Below, piece after piece: positions 7,099 to 10,026 of a stretch of 10,026 bases of DNA (position 1 is the first letter of the stretch; every line of letters starts with the position of its first letter). This DNA is from Gemmatimonadota bacterium. GTDB taxonomy: Bacteria > GCA-2686955. A program made the translations under genes and the position numbers. The stretch lies in NCBI GenBank assembly GCA_002686955.1, contig NYZA01000023.1:1-10026 (forward strand). Direction: 5' to 3'. Under the pieces are notes generated by a model that worked only from the letters and a program-made list of their open reading frames with translations, was not told the origin of the DNA and searched no databases.

Positions 7099-8710
7099 AA
7101 GCGCAGCTCCAGATCGTCGATCCACTCGCCGGGATTCAGCTCGATCTCGACCATGGCCACCGGCTCTCCTCCCTCACCCGTGCGTGGATCGGCTCCGTCC
7201 CACTCCCCACTCCCGTTTAGATCGATGAACGCCGCGACCGTGAGGGCCCCCGGCGACAGGCGATCGAAGCGAAATCGTTCCTCCGCATCGCCTCGAATCC
7301 GCGCCATCGCGCGCGATTCGCTAGAGACCACGACCCAAACCGCACCGGCGGCCGGAATCGTCCCCCCGATGATCCCGTTGAGATGCGCCGCGTCCTGGAG
7401 CGCGGGCAAGCGGCAGGGCAGGTCCAGTTCCGCGCGGTTTCCCGCCGGATCGACCAGCGAGCTTCCCGCGACGATCGAGCCGTCGAGCGCAAGCGAGTCG
7501 GGCAATGGAAAGGAGAGCGCGAGAATCGCCGGATCGACCCAGCGGGCCGAGGAGGGGAATCGAGGCGCGAGAGTCGAATCGGCCGGCACGAAGCGCGCTA
7601 TGGAGTCGGCCGCCGCCTCCAGAGCCTCCGACCCTACCGGCTCGGTGAAGAGCAAGTAGAGCTCGCCGCCCATAGGAGCGAGACCTCCGGTGCTGTCGAT
7701 CGTCGATGCCTCGAGATCGGGGGGTCGATGATCGCCTCGAGACGAGCCCATCAGCTCGATACTCGGCGGCTCCGTCCGCGACGGAAACCCGTCTTCGAGC
7801 CCTTCGATCCGCACTTCGACGAACTCGGTACCAAGTGAATCCACCTCGACGTAGATCCGATCTCCCGCCGGCACAACCCGCCCGGAGACCAACCCTTCGC
7901 CGATGGTGACCGCCAGATCCGCATCGGCCGGAACCGGTCGATCGATCCTCAACTCGATCAGGCGCGAGTGAACCACCCGACCGTCGATGATCTCGGAGGC
8001 CCACTCGAGCGGTGGAGAAAGAACCAGGAGCAGATCGGTGGTATCACCGGTGGCGACTGCCTGCCAATGGGTTGCGGTCGACTCTCGCCCCGGCTCGATC
8101 CTACCGTTGTCGTTCCCATCGTCGTAAGCCACGATCCGCCAGCGCCCTTCCGGCAGATGATCCAGCTCCCACCGCCCCTCGGAATCCACCCGAACCCGAT
8201 ATGAGGGATCGATCCAGTGGAGGGGCGTCTCGGCCAGCTCGGTATCGTCGAGATCGAAAAGCGCCACGCTCGCCCGGGTCGCCGCGCCGCCATCGGCGAT
8301 CCCCTCGACGACTCTTCCCCGGAGGCGACCGGTCTCGATCCGATCGGATGTGCTGATCGCCCATCGCACCGGCTCGATCAACGAAACCCCGTGCGCATCG
8401 CTCAATACGTCGGAGAAGCCCAGCTCGTAGGTCCGATCAGCGTCCAGCCGGGTCTTCCCCCGCCCCCGCCGCCCACGAGTCTCGACTTCCACCTCGCCGG
8501 GATCAGGCAGAATCTCGAAGGCCGCTTCGACGTTCCGAACCGGTTCGGAGAAAAGCACCTCGATCTCCACCTCGGTCTCCAACCCGGTTGCGCCCTCTTC
8601 CGGGAAAACGGAGACGATCTCAGGTGGAATATCGTCCACCGGACCGCCCGGAGGTGGGGCCATCTCCGCGCATCCGATCCCGAGCAAAGCGGCGAAAGGA
8701 GCTGCCCGTC

Positions 8711-8714
<4 letters not shown>
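7095..8714 (-). CDS. Ig-like-domain lipoprotein
   Basis: The 539-residue product begins with a short signal peptide ending in LLGIGC; Cys15 would be lipidated, although Gly at -3 makes the lipobox imperfect. The mature start APPPGGPVDDIPPEIVSVFP, then EEGATGLETEVEIEVLFSEPV, matches the bacterial Ig-like (SbsA / Big_5) domain found at the N-terminus of outer-membrane lipoproteins in FCB-group bacteria. Further on are beta-rich carboxypeptidase-regulatory-like stretches: a WELDHLPEGRWRIVAYDDGND unit around 190-212 and, near the C-terminus, FRFDRLSPGALTVAAFIDLN followed by GSGEWDGADP. These Asp/Asn-rich turns may bind calcium. It is probably a surface or periplasmic structural or adhesive protein; the function is unknown. 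Its ATG overlaps the stop of the CYTH gene (ATGA), and its stop overlaps the dapF TTG. Confidence 0.82.

Positions 8715-10026
<1,312 letters not shown>

Overview
The window is about 10 kb of compact, GC-rich bacterial chromosome with roughly nine complete or nearly complete genes and one truncated gene at each edge. No rRNA, tRNA, insertion sequence, CRISPR array or phage gene is visible. The genes point to a Gram-negative, environmental bacterium: a lipoprotein with a Pro-Pro-Gly-Gly-Pro start and a bacterial Ig-like fold (a type common in the FCB group, e.g. Gemmatimonadota and related candidate phyla), a diaminopimelate epimerase, an ArsM arsenic methylase and a NapF-like ferredoxin. I cannot fix the phylum from this sequence.

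Left part (1-2329): the N-terminal part of a NapF-like 4Fe-4S ferredoxin runs leftward off the edge. About 260 bases of regulatory DNA separate it from the divergent arsM (541-1392). arsM converges on a gene for an uncharacterised multi-pass membrane protein (1403-2329, minus). A perfect 8-bp inverted repeat spans the stop codons of both genes.

Middle (2426-4538, plus): a membrane-anchored SGNH-hydrolase-like protein with a TPR-like tail is followed after 25 bases by a short-chain dehydrogenase of the HSD10 / 3-hydroxyacyl-CoA dehydrogenase type II family. The SGNH protein has Gly where the catalytic Ser should be, so it may be a pseudo-enzyme.

Right part (4542-10026, minus): a tight five-gene operon reads thiC (3' part) > CYTH-domain protein > Ig-like lipoprotein > dapF > polytopic GT-C-type glycosyltransferase. 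Consecutive genes overlap by 4 bases or lie 7 bases apart, so translation is probably coupled. Three of these genes appear to start with TTG. It converges on the dehydrogenase with a 3-base gap and a strong hairpin just inside the dehydrogenase stop.

The most interesting points are the missing SGNH nucleophile, the thiC-CYTH coupling (the CYTH family includes thiamine triphosphatases), the NapF-like frame without a standard start codon, and hairpins overlapping the stop codons at both convergent junctions. I did not find a clearly new defence or mobile system here.
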